Shown piece after piece: positions 1 through 9,700 of a stretch of DNA of 64,000 nucleotides. The notes beneath the pieces were generated by a model. It saw nothing but the letters and a program-made list of their open reading frames with translations, searched no databases and was not told the DNA's origin. A program made the translations under genes and the position numbers. This DNA is from Winogradskyella tangerina (lineage in GTDB: Bacteria; Bacteroidota; Bacteroidia; Flavobacteriales; Flavobacteriaceae), in assembly GCF_003260205.1 (NCBI RefSeq), contig NZ_QERF01000009.1, positions 181,864 to 245,863 of the forward strand, written 5' to 3'. How positions within the stretch are numbered: the first letter of the stretch is position 1; every line of letters begins with the position of its first letter.

Positions 1-104
1 TCAAAGGTGAGATAGAGCTCTTTTTCTGTGGTATTGATATTCCAGACAAAATTCGGAAAGATTGTTTTTACAAATCCAGGGGTCTTGGCAGGAATAATTT
101 TCAT
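1..104 (-). CDS. Polysaccharide deacetylase family protein (N-terminal fragment)
   Basis: Only the first 34 codons are inside the window; the rest lies beyond base 1. The translation starts MKIIPAKTPGFV and reaches KELYLTF, followed by a partial codon GA. This fits the start of the NodB-homology signature (TFDDGP) that opens family 4 carbohydrate esterases. Such enzymes remove N- or O-acetyl groups from cell-wall or envelope glycans with a divalent metal. The catalytic residues are not visible here, so the activity is inferred from the N-terminus alone. The start codon lies 3 bp after the stop of the upstream GT117 gene on the same strand, so the two are probably co-transcribed, which suggests a shared role in envelope glycans. 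Confidence 0.72.
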   Translation of the reverse strand, partial: MKIIPAKTPGFVKTIFPNFVWNINTTEKELYLTF

Positions 105-107
105 AAG

Positions 108-3100
108 TTATTCTTCAGGCACAATCGAATCCTGAATGGTGTCGTTTAAAATTGAATTAATATCAATATCCTCTCTTGGTTCAATTTCCTCTTCAGAAGC
201 GCCCATCACATCCAGAAGTTCTAAATAACTATTGAATTTTTTGGTTTCTTCTAAGGCAAATTCTTTGTCGTTGTATATAATCAAAATATCAACCAAAGCT
301 CTATATCTCTGAATGTCTAAGTAGATGTCTTCAATATTCGAAATTTGATCCTCTTCGTCTAATCCGCCGTAATAAATCAAATTTTCCTGATAGATCTTAG
401 AGACGTCTTTATAAAGTGCTCTGCCTTTTTCAACCTTACCAATTTCATAATAGGCGCTGATATAAGGCTCTAGTAGTGAATGGAAACCAAATTTATCAAC
501 CGGCATTTTATCCATGGCCAAATCGGCAATTTCTTCAGCTTTATCAAATTCATCATTATTGATATGAGCCTCGATCAATCGTGCAAGATTACCTCTGTAG
601 GTAATACCATTTCTTCGGGTTTCAATATCATGGTAGATATTTTCACCGCTTCCGCCCCAATCCCATGACTTCACCATGTTGTACATTAAATCAGGATCAA
701 CACGACCCATTTCATAAGGGTTAGCCCTATCAACAGGCGTTTTTATCGGAACTAGTTTATAGCACATACCATCGAGTTGTAGGTAATCCTTGAGCCAAAC
801 ATAATCATCATTTCCGAAGGCACCTCCAGTAAAGTAAATTGGTCGCTCCCAATTATTGTTAGCAATGATATCTAGCATCAACAATCGGTTTTTGTAAATA
901 TAGCTTCCTTCGATCTCGGCAAAAAGAAAATCTTCAATCTTGTCAGCGTCTTTTGGTTTTACGATACCGTTTTTCAAAACCACATCCTTGTTAACAGGTA
1001 TGCTAATGTGTCTGGTTGGGAAATAATTAGTCTTTAGAATATGACTTGGATATTGAGCTGGGTCTTCGCCCTGACTCTCAATAACAGCCTTAAATTTTGT
1101 TTTAGGATTATCACTAGAAATAAAGTCCATAAATTCCTTAATGTCTAAAGTATCGTTGGCAATACTTCTCGAAATTTCACGGTAAATAATCACATCTCTG
1201 TTTCCTCCGCGATATTGTTCGTGGGTCAATTTGGAAGGTATAGGGTCGCTTTCATAAGCTTTTCGTTTCATCTGGTCGATATACCAATCAGTTTGGAATA
1301 AGCTGGTGTTCACTACTCTTACATCGGTTCTTACACCTTCAATTTCTTGTAAATACCAAAGCGGGAACGAATCATTATCTCCAATGGTAAATAATATGGC
1401 ATTAGGTGCACAAGATTCGAGGTATTTACGCGCCATAGCATTGGCAGTGTACTTTCCTGAACGATCGTGATCATCCCAGTTATTTGCTGCTAAAATTCCA
1501 GGAACTATAACAAGGCAAGCAATGGTAATCACAGGTGCGAGTAATTTCGATTTGGTACTCGATTTTAGAAGGTCGTAAATGGCATACACACCGAAACCAA
1601 TCCAAATTGCGAATACATAAAAGGATCCAACTACAGAATAATCACGTTCGCGAGGTTCAAATGGTCTAATATTCGTGTAGAACTGAATAGCTATTCCTGT
1701 TAATAAGAAAAAGACTAAAAGTACCCAGAATCTCTTGGCATCGGTATACATTAAAAATAGAAATCCGATAATACCAAGAATAAGTGGTAAAAAGTAATAG
1801 GTATTTCTGGCTTTATTTTCTAACACTTCAGTTTGAAGATTATCTTGTGAAACACCCAAATGAAATTCGTCTATAAACTTAATTCCCGATATCCAGTTAC
1901 CGTCAAAACTGTTGTAGGTTCCTTGAATATCATTCTGTCTACCTGTAAAATTCCACATAAAGTAACGCCAATACATGTAACCAAATTGGTACTGAAACAT
2001 ATAGGCTAAATTGTCTCCAAATGAAGGTTTTTCAACTACTAAATATTGTTGCCCATATCGTCGTAGAAATTGGTCGTAATCTTCATAGTCAACTTCGCGC
2101 TGTCTAATTCGCATTCTGAAATCATTCACAATCTGGTCGACACGTCTTTTTTCTTGAAGAGCATATTGACTGGCTTGGTCTTCACTAAGGCCAACACTCA
2201 AGGCCTCATTAAATGCTCTGGTCTGAAGGTTAGGATCGACTTTGAAATCGATCAGCCCTGCAAACATCATATAATTGGCAGCATGCTCACTACTCCACAT
2301 TCTTGGTAAAACGGAAGCGTGCTCGTGATTATAGTTTTGCTTGCTGCCTTCCCAATCGTTAATGATCACGTATTTGCCTGTAGCTTCATCGCGCTCGTAG
2401 TTCTTTTTGTCGTCAACAAATGGCTCATCTTTATCTGCACCAGAATAGACCTCGGTAAATTGAGGACCATAAAATAAATGGGTTTCAGGATACTGCTCTA
2501 AATTGTAATAGGCTAATAATTCTCTAGCATCTGAAGGGTCATTTTCATTGATAATCACATTAGCGTTTGCTCTAATAGGTAACATCATCCATGACGAAAA
2601 CCCAATAAAAATAAACATGAGGCAAAGCACTAAGGTATTAATATGAATTAGGCCTTTTTTTCGGGTGTAATTCAAACCGAAATAGAATAAGCCAATAACT
2701 AATAAACCGGTTATGATGGTTCCTGAATTAAATGGTAGCCCAATTGAATTCACGAAAAACACTTCGAGATAACCAAATAGTTTTAGTGTTGATGGCAAGA
2801 GCAACTTGAATATAAACAGAAGTATTGCTGCTGAGACGATGTTAGCAATGATAAAGCTCTTTACCGTTATTGTTTTGTAATTTTTAAAGTAATAAATAAG
2901 TCCTATTGCCGGAATGGTTAATAAGCCCATAAAGTGCACACCAAAAGACAAGCCAATAATAAAAGCAATGAGAATTAACCAGCGATTTCCTCTTGGAGTG
3001 TGCATCTCTTGTTCCCAGCGTAATGCGAGGTAAAACATAACGGCCATAATTAAAGTGGCCATGGCATAAACTTCAGTTTCGACGGCATTAAACCAAAACG

Positions 3101-3509
3101 AATCTGTAAATGTAAAAGCTAAACTTCCAACTAAGGCACTTCCTAAAATTGCTACGCCTTTGTTAGGGCTTGATTCTTTATCGTATTTCACTAATTTAAC
3201 CAGTAGCATACTTATGGTCCAGAACATAAAAAGAATAGTGAAGGCACTAGCTACAGCACTCATCATATTCATAATCATCCCAATTTGAGATGGTTCGAGG
3301 GCAAAGATGGAGAAGAAAGCCCCCATCATTTGAAACAAAGGTGCTCCTGGCGGGTGACCAACTTGCAATTTTGAAGACGTTAAAATATACTCACCAGCAT
3401 CCCAAAAACTAACTGTAGGTTCAATGGTCAGTGCATAGACTGCAAAAGCTATTGCGAATACGGTCCAGGCTAAAATGTTATTCCACTTTTTGAAGTTAAA
3501 ATCCGTCAT
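108..3509 (-). CDS. Glycosyltransferase family 117 (DUF2723) multi-spanning membrane protein
   Basis: A 1133-residue integral membrane protein. The first ~330 residues and a block around residues 590-680 carry many hydrophobic helices. Acidic residues sit in the first outward loop, in the motif FWDAGEY (residues 36-41), as expected for a GT-C fold that uses a lipid-linked sugar donor. A soluble middle and a C-terminal part with TPR-like helices (about residues 980-1110) follow. The family is DUF2723/GT117; the human member TMEM260 is a protein O-mannosyltransferase, but the substrate of bacterial members is not established. Protein or envelope O-glycosylation is therefore inference. The length is usual for Flavobacteriaceae homologues. 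The start ATG is at 3509; a clear promoter was not found in the AT-rich stretch before it. The partner downstream is a polysaccharide deacetylase 3 bp away. Confidence 0.88.
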   Translation of the reverse strand: MTDFNFKKWNNILAWTVFAIAFAVYALTIEPTVSFWDAGEYILTSSKLQVGHPPGAPLFQMMGAFFSIFALEPSQIGMIMNMMSAVASAFTILFMFWTISMLLVKLVKYDKESSPNKGVAILGSALVGSLAFTFTDSFWFNAVETEVYAMATLIMAVMFYLALRWEQEMHTPRGNRWLILIAFIIGLSFGVHFMGLLTIPAIGLIYYFKNYKTITVKSFIIANIVSAAILLFIFKLLLPSTLKLFGYLEVFFVNSIGLPFNSGTIITGLLVIGLFYFGLNYTRKKGLIHINTLVLCLMFIFIGFSSWMMLPIRANANVIINENDPSDARELLAYYNLEQYPETHLFYGPQFTEVYSGADKDEPFVDDKKNYERDEATGKYVIINDWEGSKQNYNHEHASVLPRMWSSEHAANYMMFAGLIDFKVDPNLQTRAFNEALSVGLSEDQASQYALQEKRRVDQIVNDFRMRIRQREVDYEDYDQFLRRYGQQYLVVEKPSFGDNLAYMFQYQFGYMYWRYFMWNFTGRQNDIQGTYNSFDGNWISGIKFIDEFHLGVSQDNLQTEVLENKARNTYYFLPLILGIIGFLFLMYTDAKRFWVLLVFFLLTGIAIQFYTNIRPFEPRERDYSVVGSFYVFAIWIGFGVYAIYDLLKSSTKSKLLAPVITIACLVIVPGILAANNWDDHDRSGKYTANAMARKYLESCAPNAILFTIGDNDSFPLWYLQEIEGVRTDVRVVNTSLFQTDWYIDQMKRKAYESDPIPSKLTHEQYRGGNRDVIIYREISRSIANDTLDIKEFMDFISSDNPKTKFKAVIESQGEDPAQYPSHILKTNYFPTRHISIPVNKDVVLKNGIVKPKDADKIEDFLFAEIEGSYIYKNRLLMLDIIANNNWERPIYFTGGAFGNDDYVWLKDYLQLDGMCYKLVPIKTPVDRANPYEMGRVDPDLMYNMVKSWDWGGSGENIYHDIETRRNGITYRGNLARLIEAHINNDEFDKAEEIADLAMDKMPVDKFGFHSLLEPYISAYYEIGKVEKGRALYKDVSKIYQENLIYYGGLDEEDQISNIEDIYLDIQRYRALVDILIIYNDKEFALEETKKFNSYLELLDVMGASEEEIEPREDIDINSILNDTIQDSIVPEE

Positions 3510-3610
3510 GAAAATCTTACGTATTGATGTTGGCGAATTTACTAATTAATATAGTAATGCCTAAGTTTTTAAGTTAACGTTAAGTAATTTCAATTATTTT
3601 CTACTTTTTT

Positions 3611-3641
3611 TTTGCCTAAGACAAACTTTGTTTTAAATTTG
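3611..3641 (+). promoter_or_regulatory. Promoter of the tRNA-Gln gene (Bacteroidota -33/-7 type)
   Basis: TTTG at 3611-3614 and TAAATTTG at 3634-3641 are separated by 19 bases, which matches the Bacteroidota primary sigma consensus (TTTG, 19-21 bases, TAnnTTTG). The tRNA begins 19 bases after the -7 box, so a start near 3647 leaves a short 5' leader for RNase P to remove. Confidence 0.8.
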
Positions 3642-3660
3642 CATGCTCAAATAAACAGAG

Positions 3661-3733
3661 TGGCCTATGGTGTAACTGGCAACACGTCTGGTTTTGGTCC
3701 AGAAGAGTCTAGGTTCGAGCCCTAGTAGGCCAA
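3661..3733 (+). tRNA. trnQ: tRNA-Gln (anticodon TTG)
   Basis: The cloverleaf can be drawn by hand. The acceptor stem pairs TGGCCTA (3661-3667) with TAGGCCA (3726-3732), the discriminator is A3733, and the anticodon stem TCTGG/CCAGA encloses TTTTGGT with anticodon TTG at 3694-3696. The T arm contains GTTCGAG. CCA is not encoded after the discriminator. It decodes CAA and CAG. It is a single gene with its own promoter upstream and an intrinsic terminator directly downstream. Confidence 0.95.
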
Positions 3734-3741
3734 CTGAAATT

Positions 3742-3778
3742 AAAGTCCTAAACATTTTTGTTTGGGACTTTTTCTTTT
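3742..3778 (+). terminator. Intrinsic terminator of tRNA-Gln
   Basis: A 12-bp stem (3742-3753 with 3760-3771, one G-T pair) with a 6-base loop is followed by a T-rich run broken by one C. It starts 8 bases after the tRNA 3' end. Confidence 0.85.
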
Positions 3779-3813
3779 TGAAAGATTTTGGAAGAGCACG
3801 AATGTTCCTGATC

Positions 3814-4189
3814 ACTCCTACGTCCGCGTACTAATCTGTCATTCCTGCGGCCGCGTACTGATTTGTCATTCCTGCGCCGTTGTGTCGCCGAAGCTTTTCG
3901 GTCAATGAGACTAAGCAACATACTGTAAATGGTTAGCGGAGGAGCAAGGCAGGAATCCACTTTGAAGTTATACACGAATACCTCGAATCCTGAGCATATT
4001 GCAATCTGAATTTCTATTGTCATGTTAAACTTTCTTGTGCTACCTTGCCATTCCTGCGTCCGCGTACTGATTTGTCATTCCTGCGCCGTTGTGTCGCCGA
4101 AGCTTTTCGGTCAATGAGACTAAGCAACATACTGTAAATGGTTAGCGGAGGAGCAAGGCAGGAATCCACTTAGAAGTTATACACGAATA
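3814..4189. repeat. Duplicated 140-bp intergenic element with inverted arms and 27-bp subunits
   Basis: Bases 3841-3980 and 4050-4189 are direct copies that differ at only two positions (3850/4059 and 3963/4172), separated by 69 unique bases. Each copy contains the arms ATTCCTGC (3868-3875; 4077-4084) and GCAGGAAT (3949-3956; 4158-4165), which can pair, and a small inner hairpin CCGAA-gctt-TTCGG. A 27-bp unit starting ATTCCTGCG and ending TTTGTC is repeated before the arm, with a more diverged copy at 3814-3840. The element is visibly more GC-rich than its surroundings and holds no credible gene; the minus-strand reading frames over it are accidental. It resembles a non-autonomous dispersed element or repeated extragenic palindrome. 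With the tRNA terminator it fills most of the gene-free stretch 3734-4254. Confidence 0.8.
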
Positions 4190-4254
4190 ACATGATTGTC
4201 TAGAACGCTAATCAAAACTGATTAGGATTTATTACTTCTAGAGTATTCTAAAAT

Positions 4255-5079
4255 TTAGATCTTAAACGTAATCACAGGTCGATCAGCATGATTTACTAAA
4301 TCTTCACTAATACTACTATTAAAGAAATGGGCAATGCCTTGGCGTCCGTGTGTGCTAATACCAATAAGGTCGGCATCGATCTCTTCCGAAAAATTTAAAA
4401 TACCTTGCTCAACACTCTTGTCGTTATGCACATTTATGGTGTAGTTTTCAAAGGTCTGGCCAGCAATAAAATCATTAATCCTCGTACGAGAATCGTAAGT
4501 AGTAATGAAGTTATTCGCCGTATTCACCAATAATAGATGAATTCTTGAATCGAACAATTGCGCAAATTTTACCGCTTGTTTGTAAGTTTCTTTATTGTCA
4601 TTTTTAAAATCAGAAGCAAACACAAAATTTCTAATATTGAAACTATTGTGACTGTTTTTAATCACAAGAACAGGAACATCAGAAGATCGTACAACCTTCT
4701 CTGCATTAGAACCAATAAACATCTCTTTGATGCCTGAAGCACCATGAGAGCCCATAACAATCAAGTCGATATCAAATTCTTTGCAGGCGTCTTTGATCTC
4801 ATTAAAAGTAATGTCTGCCTTTACGGTTTCATGAATAGTAATTCCTTCAAGGAAATCATTTTCCATAAGATCTTCGAACTTCTTATGAGCTAGTTTCATG
4901 AAAAATAAAGCTTCAGGAACATCACTGTGCGCATTAATGGGATCGATCTGTTGCATAGGAATTTCCATCATATGCAATAGATAAATCTCAGCATCGTGTT
5001 TACGTGCTAACATTGCGGCCACTTTGAGCGCATGCTCAGCTTGTTCAGAAAAATCCGTAGGGACGAGAATTCTGTTCAT
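4255..5079 (-). CDS. Tandem universal stress protein (UspA family)
   Basis: A 274-residue cytoplasmic protein made of two Usp domains, about residues 1-143 and 148-274. The first starts MNRILVPTDFSEQAEHAL and carries the nucleotide-binding signature GSHGASGIKEMFIGSNAEKV near residues 113-132. The second ends with STHGRQGIAHFFNSSISEDL, a weaker version with the same spacing. The intact G-2x-G-9x-G-S/T pattern of the first domain suggests ATP binding; the role in stress survival is known for the family, not shown here. It stands alone, converging on the repeat region. A short inverted repeat at 4208-4225 lies after its stop but lacks a T run, so no convincing terminator is seen. Confidence 0.9.
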   Translation of the reverse strand: MNRILVPTDFSEQAEHALKVAAMLARKHDAEIYLLHMMEIPMQQIDPINAHSDVPEALFFMKLAHKKFEDLMENDFLEGITIHETVKADITFNEIKDACKEFDIDLIVMGSHGASGIKEMFIGSNAEKVVRSSDVPVLVIKNSHNSFNIRNFVFASDFKNDNKETYKQAVKFAQLFDSRIHLLLVNTANNFITTYDSRTRINDFIAGQTFENYTINVHNDKSVEQGILNFSEEIDADLIGISTHGRQGIAHFFNSSISEDLVNHADRPVITFKI

Positions 5080-5137
5080 TATGTATTGATTTTAGTTAGT
5101 CTTATAAATTTATGAAAATAATTCCACTTTCACGGGC

Positions 5138-5169
5138 TTTGAAAAATCAATATAAAAGTTGTATATTTG
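5138..5169 (+). promoter_or_regulatory. Promoter of rimP-nusA-infB
   Basis: TTTG at 5138-5141 and TATATTTG at 5162-5169 are 20 bases apart, a near-perfect Bacteroidota -33/-7 pair. The expected start is near 5175, giving a leader of about 58 nt that contains the hairpin at 5197-5217. Confidence 0.82.
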
Positions 5170-5196
5170 CACCGTTGTTTACGATAATGAATAAGC

Positions 5197-5222
5197 GAGA
5201 GGACGAGGAGTCCTCTCTTTTT
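5197..5222 (+). promoter_or_regulatory. Terminator-like hairpin in the rimP leader
   Basis: GAGAGGAC (5197-5204) pairs perfectly with GTCCTCTC (5210-5217) around a 5-base loop and is followed by five T residues (5218-5222). This is the form of an intrinsic terminator, yet it lies between the promoter and the rimP start at 5233. It could attenuate the operon (NusA itself acts on such hairpins) or simply protect the mRNA 5' end. The regulation is inference. Confidence 0.7.
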
Positions 5223-5232
5223 ATATCAAGTA

Positions 5233-5697
5233 ATGTTTAAGGAAACAGTAAAAGAATTATTAGAAAAGGCATTAAATGAGCGTCAAGACCTCTTTCTCAT
5301 TGATTTTGACATCCTTTCTGATAATACAATTAGAGTAGTGCTAGACGGTGACAAAGGTGTATTGGTAGAAGATTGCATGTTTGTGAGTAGAGCTATCGAG
5401 CACAACTTAGATAGAGACGAACAAGATTTCTCTCTAGAAGTTACTTCAAGTGGTGCAACATCACCCTTGGTGTTTCCAAGACAATACAATAAGCATATTG
5501 GTCGCAATTTAGAAGTGAAGACCAATGAAGGCGAAACTATAGAAGGCCAACTTACAGTTACCAACGAAAATGGTATTGTGCTAAAGTGGAAGGCGAGAGA
5601 ACCAAAACCAGTAGGTAAAGGTAAAGTGACGGTAACTAAAGAGGCAAAAATTGCCTTCGAGGAGATTAAAGAAGCAAAAGTTAAAATAAAATTTTAA
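5233..5697 (+). CDS. rimP: Ribosome maturation factor RimP
   Basis: A 154-residue cytoplasmic protein needed for maturation of the 30S subunit. The N-terminal alpha/beta domain contains LFLIDFDILSDNTIRVVLDGD and DCMFVSRAIEHNLDR, followed by the family hallmark LEVTSSGATSPL, equivalent to the LEVSSPG segment of other RimP proteins. The C-terminal SH3-like domain occupies about residues 85-154. The length agrees with the family. It is the first gene of a classic rimP-nusA-infB operon; nusA follows after 12 bases. The ATG at 5233 follows the leader hairpin by 10 bases. Confidence 0.95.
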   Translation: MFKETVKELLEKALNERQDLFLIDFDILSDNTIRVVLDGDKGVLVEDCMFVSRAIEHNLDRDEQDFSLEVTSSGATSPLVFPRQYNKHIGRNLEVKTNEGETIEGQLTVTNENGIVLKWKAREPKPVGKGKVTVTKEAKIAFEEIKEAKVKIKF

Positions 5698-5709
5698 GTC
5701 ATATCAATT

Positions 5710-6942
5710 ATGGAAAATGTAGCATTGATTGAATCATTTTCAGAGTTTAAAGACGATAAGTTAATCGACAGAGTGACGCTCATGGCGATTTTAGAAGATG
5801 TATTGCGTAATGCACTGAAGAAAAAATATGGTGATGACGATAACTTCGACATCATTATTAACCCAGATAAAGGGGATTTAGAGATTTGGAGAAATCGTAT
5901 CGTAGTAGCTGACGGTGAAGTTGAAGATGAAAACCAGGAGATTGCCTTATCTGAAGCTCAGAAAATTGAGCCTGACTTTGAAGTTGGTGAGGATGTTGCA
6001 GAAGAAGTAAAACTTGTTGATTTAGGAAGACGTTCAATTTTAGCATTAAGACAAAACTTAATTTCTAAAATTCATGAACACGATAACACTAATATCTACA
6101 AGCAATTTAAAGAGCTTGAAGGTGAAATCTATACGGCAGAAGTACACCACATTCGTCACAGAGCAATTATACTATTAGACGATGATGGTAACGAGATCAT
6201 TCTTCCAAAGGATCGTCAAATTCCTTCGGATTTTTTCAGAAAAGGAGAGAATGTAAGAGGTATAATTGAGAGTGTTGAACTTAAAGGAAGTAAGCCTGCT
6301 ATCATCATGTCTAGAACATCACCATTGTTCCTAGAGAAGTTATTCGAACAGGAAATTCCTGAAGTATTCGACGGTTTAATTACCGTTAAAAAGGTTGTTA
6401 GAATTCCTGGTGAAAAAGCTAAAGTGGCTGTGGATTCTTACGATGACAGAATTGATCCGGTTGGTGCTTGTGTTGGTATGAAAGGTTCTCGTATTCACGG
6501 TATTGTGAGAGAATTAGGTAACGAAAATATTGATGTGATCAACTATACAAATAACATTCAACTATTTGTTACCAGAGCACTGAGTCCTGCACGTGTAACA
6601 TCTCTTAAATTAGATGAAGAAAACATGCGAGCAGAGGTGTTGTTAAAACCAGAAGAAGTATCTAAAGCAATAGGTAGAGGAGGTCACAACATTCGTTTAG
6701 CTGGTCAGTTAACAGGATTTGAGATCGATGTATTTAGAGAAGGGGCAGAAGAAGATGTTGAATTAAAAGAATTCTCTGATGAAATCGATGGATGGATCAT
6801 TGACGAGTTTAGTAAGGCTGGTTTAGATACAGCAAAAAGTATTTTAGAGCAAGACGTTGACGATTTAGTAAAACGTACTGATTTAGAAGAAGAAACAATA
6901 TTAGATGTCATTAGAATTCTCAAGGAAGAATTTGAAGACTAA
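5710..6942 (+). CDS. nusA: Transcription termination/antitermination factor NusA
   Basis: A 410-residue RNA polymerase-binding factor that modulates pausing, intrinsic termination and antitermination. Order of domains: N-terminal polymerase-binding region (about 1-130, including DRVTLMAILEDVLRNALKKK), S1 RNA-binding domain (about 135-200), and two KH domains (about 205-345, with DPVGACVGMKGSRI and AIGRGGHNIRLAGQLTG). An acidic tail after residue 350 ends in one short helical segment. It lacks the two acidic repeats found at the C-terminus of the longer E. coli protein, which is normal in this phylum. It sits between rimP and infB. NusA is a natural candidate to act on the hairpin in the operon leader. 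Confidence 0.97.
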   Translation: MENVALIESFSEFKDDKLIDRVTLMAILEDVLRNALKKKYGDDDNFDIIINPDKGDLEIWRNRIVVADGEVEDENQEIALSEAQKIEPDFEVGEDVAEEVKLVDLGRRSILALRQNLISKIHEHDNTNIYKQFKELEGEIYTAEVHHIRHRAIILLDDDGNEIILPKDRQIPSDFFRKGENVRGIIESVELKGSKPAIIMSRTSPLFLEKLFEQEIPEVFDGLITVKKVVRIPGEKAKVAVDSYDDRIDPVGACVGMKGSRIHGIVRELGNENIDVINYTNNIQLFVTRALSPARVTSLKLDEENMRAEVLLKPEEVSKAIGRGGHNIRLAGQLTGFEIDVFREGAEEDVELKEFSDEIDGWIIDEFSKAGLDTAKSILEQDVDDLVKRTDLEEETILDVIRILKEEFED

Positions 6943-7011
6943 TAGCAGTTTAACTTTAAAAACAAGAAAGTTAGATTGAAATAAACAGATTTAAGTATAT
7001 TACGGCGATTT

Positions 7012-9681
7012 ATGGCTCAAATTAGAATAAATAAAGTATTACGGGAGTTGAACATCTCATTAGATCGTGCAGTGGATTTCTTGGAATCCAAAGGCATTGA
7101 GATTGAGAAAAGCCCCAATACAAAAATTTCGCAAGAGGTTTACGACACGCTATCTGATGAATTCCAGACGGATGCAACTAAGCGTGAAAAAGCTCAAGAA
7201 GTTAGTGAAGCAAAACTCAAAGAGAAAGAGGAGCTTCGCGAACAGCGCGAACGCGAAATTGAAGAAAAAGAAAAAAAGGAAGCCGCTAAAGAAACCGTAG
7301 TTAAAGCTAAAGCAGCCCTTAGCGGACCAAAGCAGATCGGTAAAATCGATTTAGATAAAAAGCCGGTTGAAAAAGAAGAGAAAAAGGAAGAACCAAAGAA
7401 GCCAGCAGTAGAAGAAAAACCTAAGGCAGAGGTTAAGGAAGAAAAGCCAAAAGCAGAAAAACCAGCCAAGGCTAAACCAAAAGCAGAAAAACCAGTAGAA
7501 GAAGAAGCGCCTAAAACTGACGAAAAACTTAAAACCAAGTATCAAAAGTTAACAGGTCCGACCACTACAGGTAAGAAAATAGATCTCTCACAATTCAATA
7601 AGCCAAAGAAAAAGAAGGAGGAGAAAAAAGAAGACAAGTCATCTTCTAACGACGCTAACAAACGCAAAAGACGTCGTATCAGTAAAGGTGGAAATGATGG
7701 CGGTCGACCAAATTTCGATAATAGAAGAAATCAAAAAGGTAGAGGTTCTAGACCAAAAGTTGTAAAGGAGGAGCCAAGTGAAGAAGAAGTACAAAAGCAA
7801 GTGAGAGAAACACTTGAAAAACTTCAAGGTAAATCTAACAAAGGAAAAGGTGCCAAGTACCGTAGAGAGAAAAGAGAACAGCATAGAGAGCAATCTGAGA
7901 AAGAACTTCAAGCAGAAGCAGCTGAAAGTAAAATTCTGAAAGTAACCGAATTTGTTACTGTAAGTGAGGTGGCAACCATGATGGATGTTGGCGTAACACA
8001 GGTTATTTCTGCGTGTATGTCATTAGGAATGATGGTAACCATGAATCAGCGTCTAGATGCCGAGACACTTTCTATAGTTGCTGAAGAATTCGGGTTCGAT
8101 GTTGAATTCGTTACCGCTGATATTGAAGAATCAATAGAAACGGTTGAAGACGATCCAAAAGACTTAAAACCTCGTGCCCCGATCGTAACTGTAATGGGTC
8201 ACGTAGATCATGGTAAAACATCACTTCTAGATTATATCCGTGAAGAAAATGTAATCGCAGGCGAGTCAGGTGGAATCACCCAGCACATTGGTGCCTATGG
8301 CGTAGAATTATCAAACGGACAAAAAATCGCATTCTTAGATACACCAGGTCACGAGGCATTTACGGCAATGCGTGCTCGTGGTGCTCAGGTCACAGACATC
8401 GCTATTATTGTAGTGGCTGCAGATGATGCCATAATGCCTCAGACAAAAGAGGCAATTTCTCATGCTCAAGCAGCTGGTGTGCCTATCGTTTTCGCGATTA
8501 ATAAAATTGATAAGCCAGACGCCAACCCAGATAAGGTGAAAGAAGGATTAGCCAATATGAATTTATTGGTTGAAGATTGGGGAGGTAAGATTCAGTCGCA
8601 TGATATATCAGCGAAGTTTGGTACAGGTGTAAAAGAATTACTTGAAAAAGTTCTACTTGAAGCCGAATTACTAGAATTAAAAGCTAATCCAAGCAAACCA
8701 GCTAATGGTACAGTTGTGGAAGCTTATTTAGATAAAGGTAGAGGTTACGTTTCAACAATTCTTGTTCAGGCAGGAACTTTGAAAGTTGGAGATTATGTAC
8801 TTGCCGGTAAAAACAGTGGTAAGGTCAAAGCGATGCAAGATGAACGCGGAAATGATGTAACAGAAGCTGGCCCATCAACTCCAGTGTCTATTTTAGGTTT
8901 AGACGGAGCGCCACAGGCAGGTGATAAGTTCAATGTATTTGAAGACGAAAGAGAAGCAAAACAAATTGCCGCCAAGCGTACACAATTACAACGTGAGCAG
9001 TCAGTTAGAACGCAACGTCATATTACTTTAGATGAAATTGGAAGACGAATTGCTCTTGGTGATTTCAAGGAATTGAATATTATCCTTAAAGGTGATGTGG
9101 ATGGATCAGTTGAAGCATTAACCGATTCATTCCAGAAGTTATCTACGGAAGAAATTCAAGTAAATATCATCCATAAAGGTGTTGGTGCTATTACGGAGAG
9201 TGATGTGTTATTAGCTTCGGCTTCTGATGCGATTATTGTAGGATTTAATGTAAGACCTGTTGGAAACGCAAGATCAATTGCTGATAAGGAAGAAATTGAT
9301 ATCCGAACATACTCAATTATTTACGATGCCATCAACGACTTGAAAGACGCAATGGAAGGTCTATTATCTCCAGAAGTTAAAGAAGAAGTTACTGGTACTG
9401 CGGAGATTAGAGAAACCTTCAAGATTTCAAAAATTGGAACCATCGCTGGTTGTATGGTAACCAATGGTAAGATTTTCAGAAATTCTGGAGTTAGAATCAT
9501 TAGAGATGGTGTTGTTGTCTTCACGGGCGAATTGGCATCCCTGAAACGCTTTAAGGATGATGTTAAAGAAGTCTCTAAGGGTTATGATTGTGGTATACAG
9601 ATCAAAGGTTATAACGACATCAAGGAAGGTGATATCATAGAAGCGTTCCAAGAAGTTGAGGTTAAAAAGAAATTAAAATAA
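7012..9681 (+). CDS. infB: Translation initiation factor IF-2
   Basis: An 889-residue GTPase that brings initiator tRNA to the 30S subunit. A short N-terminal IF2-N subdomain (1-55) is followed by a long, highly charged Lys/Glu/Pro/Ala-rich linker (about 55-300), then a second IF2-N domain (about 310-365). The G domain has GHVDHGKT near residues 395-402, DTPGHEAF near 442-449 and NKID at 497-500. Domains II-IV follow to the C-terminus. The linker is low-complexity and explains several accidental reading frames on both strands. The gene starts 69 bases after nusA and closes the operon; an intrinsic terminator lies at 9701-9724. Confidence 0.98.
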   Translation: MAQIRINKVLRELNISLDRAVDFLESKGIEIEKSPNTKISQEVYDTLSDEFQTDATKREKAQEVSEAKLKEKEELREQREREIEEKEKKEAAKETVVKAKAALSGPKQIGKIDLDKKPVEKEEKKEEPKKPAVEEKPKAEVKEEKPKAEKPAKAKPKAEKPVEEEAPKTDEKLKTKYQKLTGPTTTGKKIDLSQFNKPKKKKEEKKEDKSSSNDANKRKRRRISKGGNDGGRPNFDNRRNQKGRGSRPKVVKEEPSEEEVQKQVRETLEKLQGKSNKGKGAKYRREKREQHREQSEKELQAEAAESKILKVTEFVTVSEVATMMDVGVTQVISACMSLGMMVTMNQRLDAETLSIVAEEFGFDVEFVTADIEESIETVEDDPKDLKPRAPIVTVMGHVDHGKTSLLDYIREENVIAGESGGITQHIGAYGVELSNGQKIAFLDTPGHEAFTAMRARGAQVTDIAIIVVAADDAIMPQTKEAISHAQAAGVPIVFAINKIDKPDANPDKVKEGLANMNLLVEDWGGKIQSHDISAKFGTGVKELLEKVLLEAELLELKANPSKPANGTVVEAYLDKGRGYVSTILVQAGTLKVGDYVLAGKNSGKVKAMQDERGNDVTEAGPSTPVSILGLDGAPQAGDKFNVFEDEREAKQIAAKRTQLQREQSVRTQRHITLDEIGRRIALGDFKELNIILKGDVDGSVEALTDSFQKLSTEEIQVNIIHKGVGAITESDVLLASASDAIIVGFNVRPVGNARSIADKEEIDIRTYSIIYDAINDLKDAMEGLLSPEVKEEVTGTAEIRETFKISKIGTIAGCMVTNGKIFRNSGVRIIRDGVVVFTGELASLKRFKDDVKEVSKGYDCGIQIKGYNDIKEGDIIEAFQEVEVKKKLK

Positions 9682-9700
9682 GTATTAAGAATACAAGAAA

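Noticed and set aside
3748..4023. Open frame of 91 codons on the minus strand over the repeat region
   Set aside because: It crosses the 27-bp subrepeats and the terminator of tRNA-Gln, has arginine/serine-rich repeat-derived composition and no match to a known family.
3981..4049. Possible small RNA gene between the two repeat copies
   Set aside because: No promoter box, hairpin or terminator is visible in the 69 unique bases.
4208..4225. Perfect 7-bp inverted repeat after the universal stress protein gene
   Set aside because: No T run follows on the minus strand, so it is not supported as a terminator.
7194..7545. Overlapping minus-strand frames opposite infB
   Set aside because: They arise from the lysine/glutamate-rich linker of IF-2 and encode only low-complexity Phe/Ser/Ala sequence.
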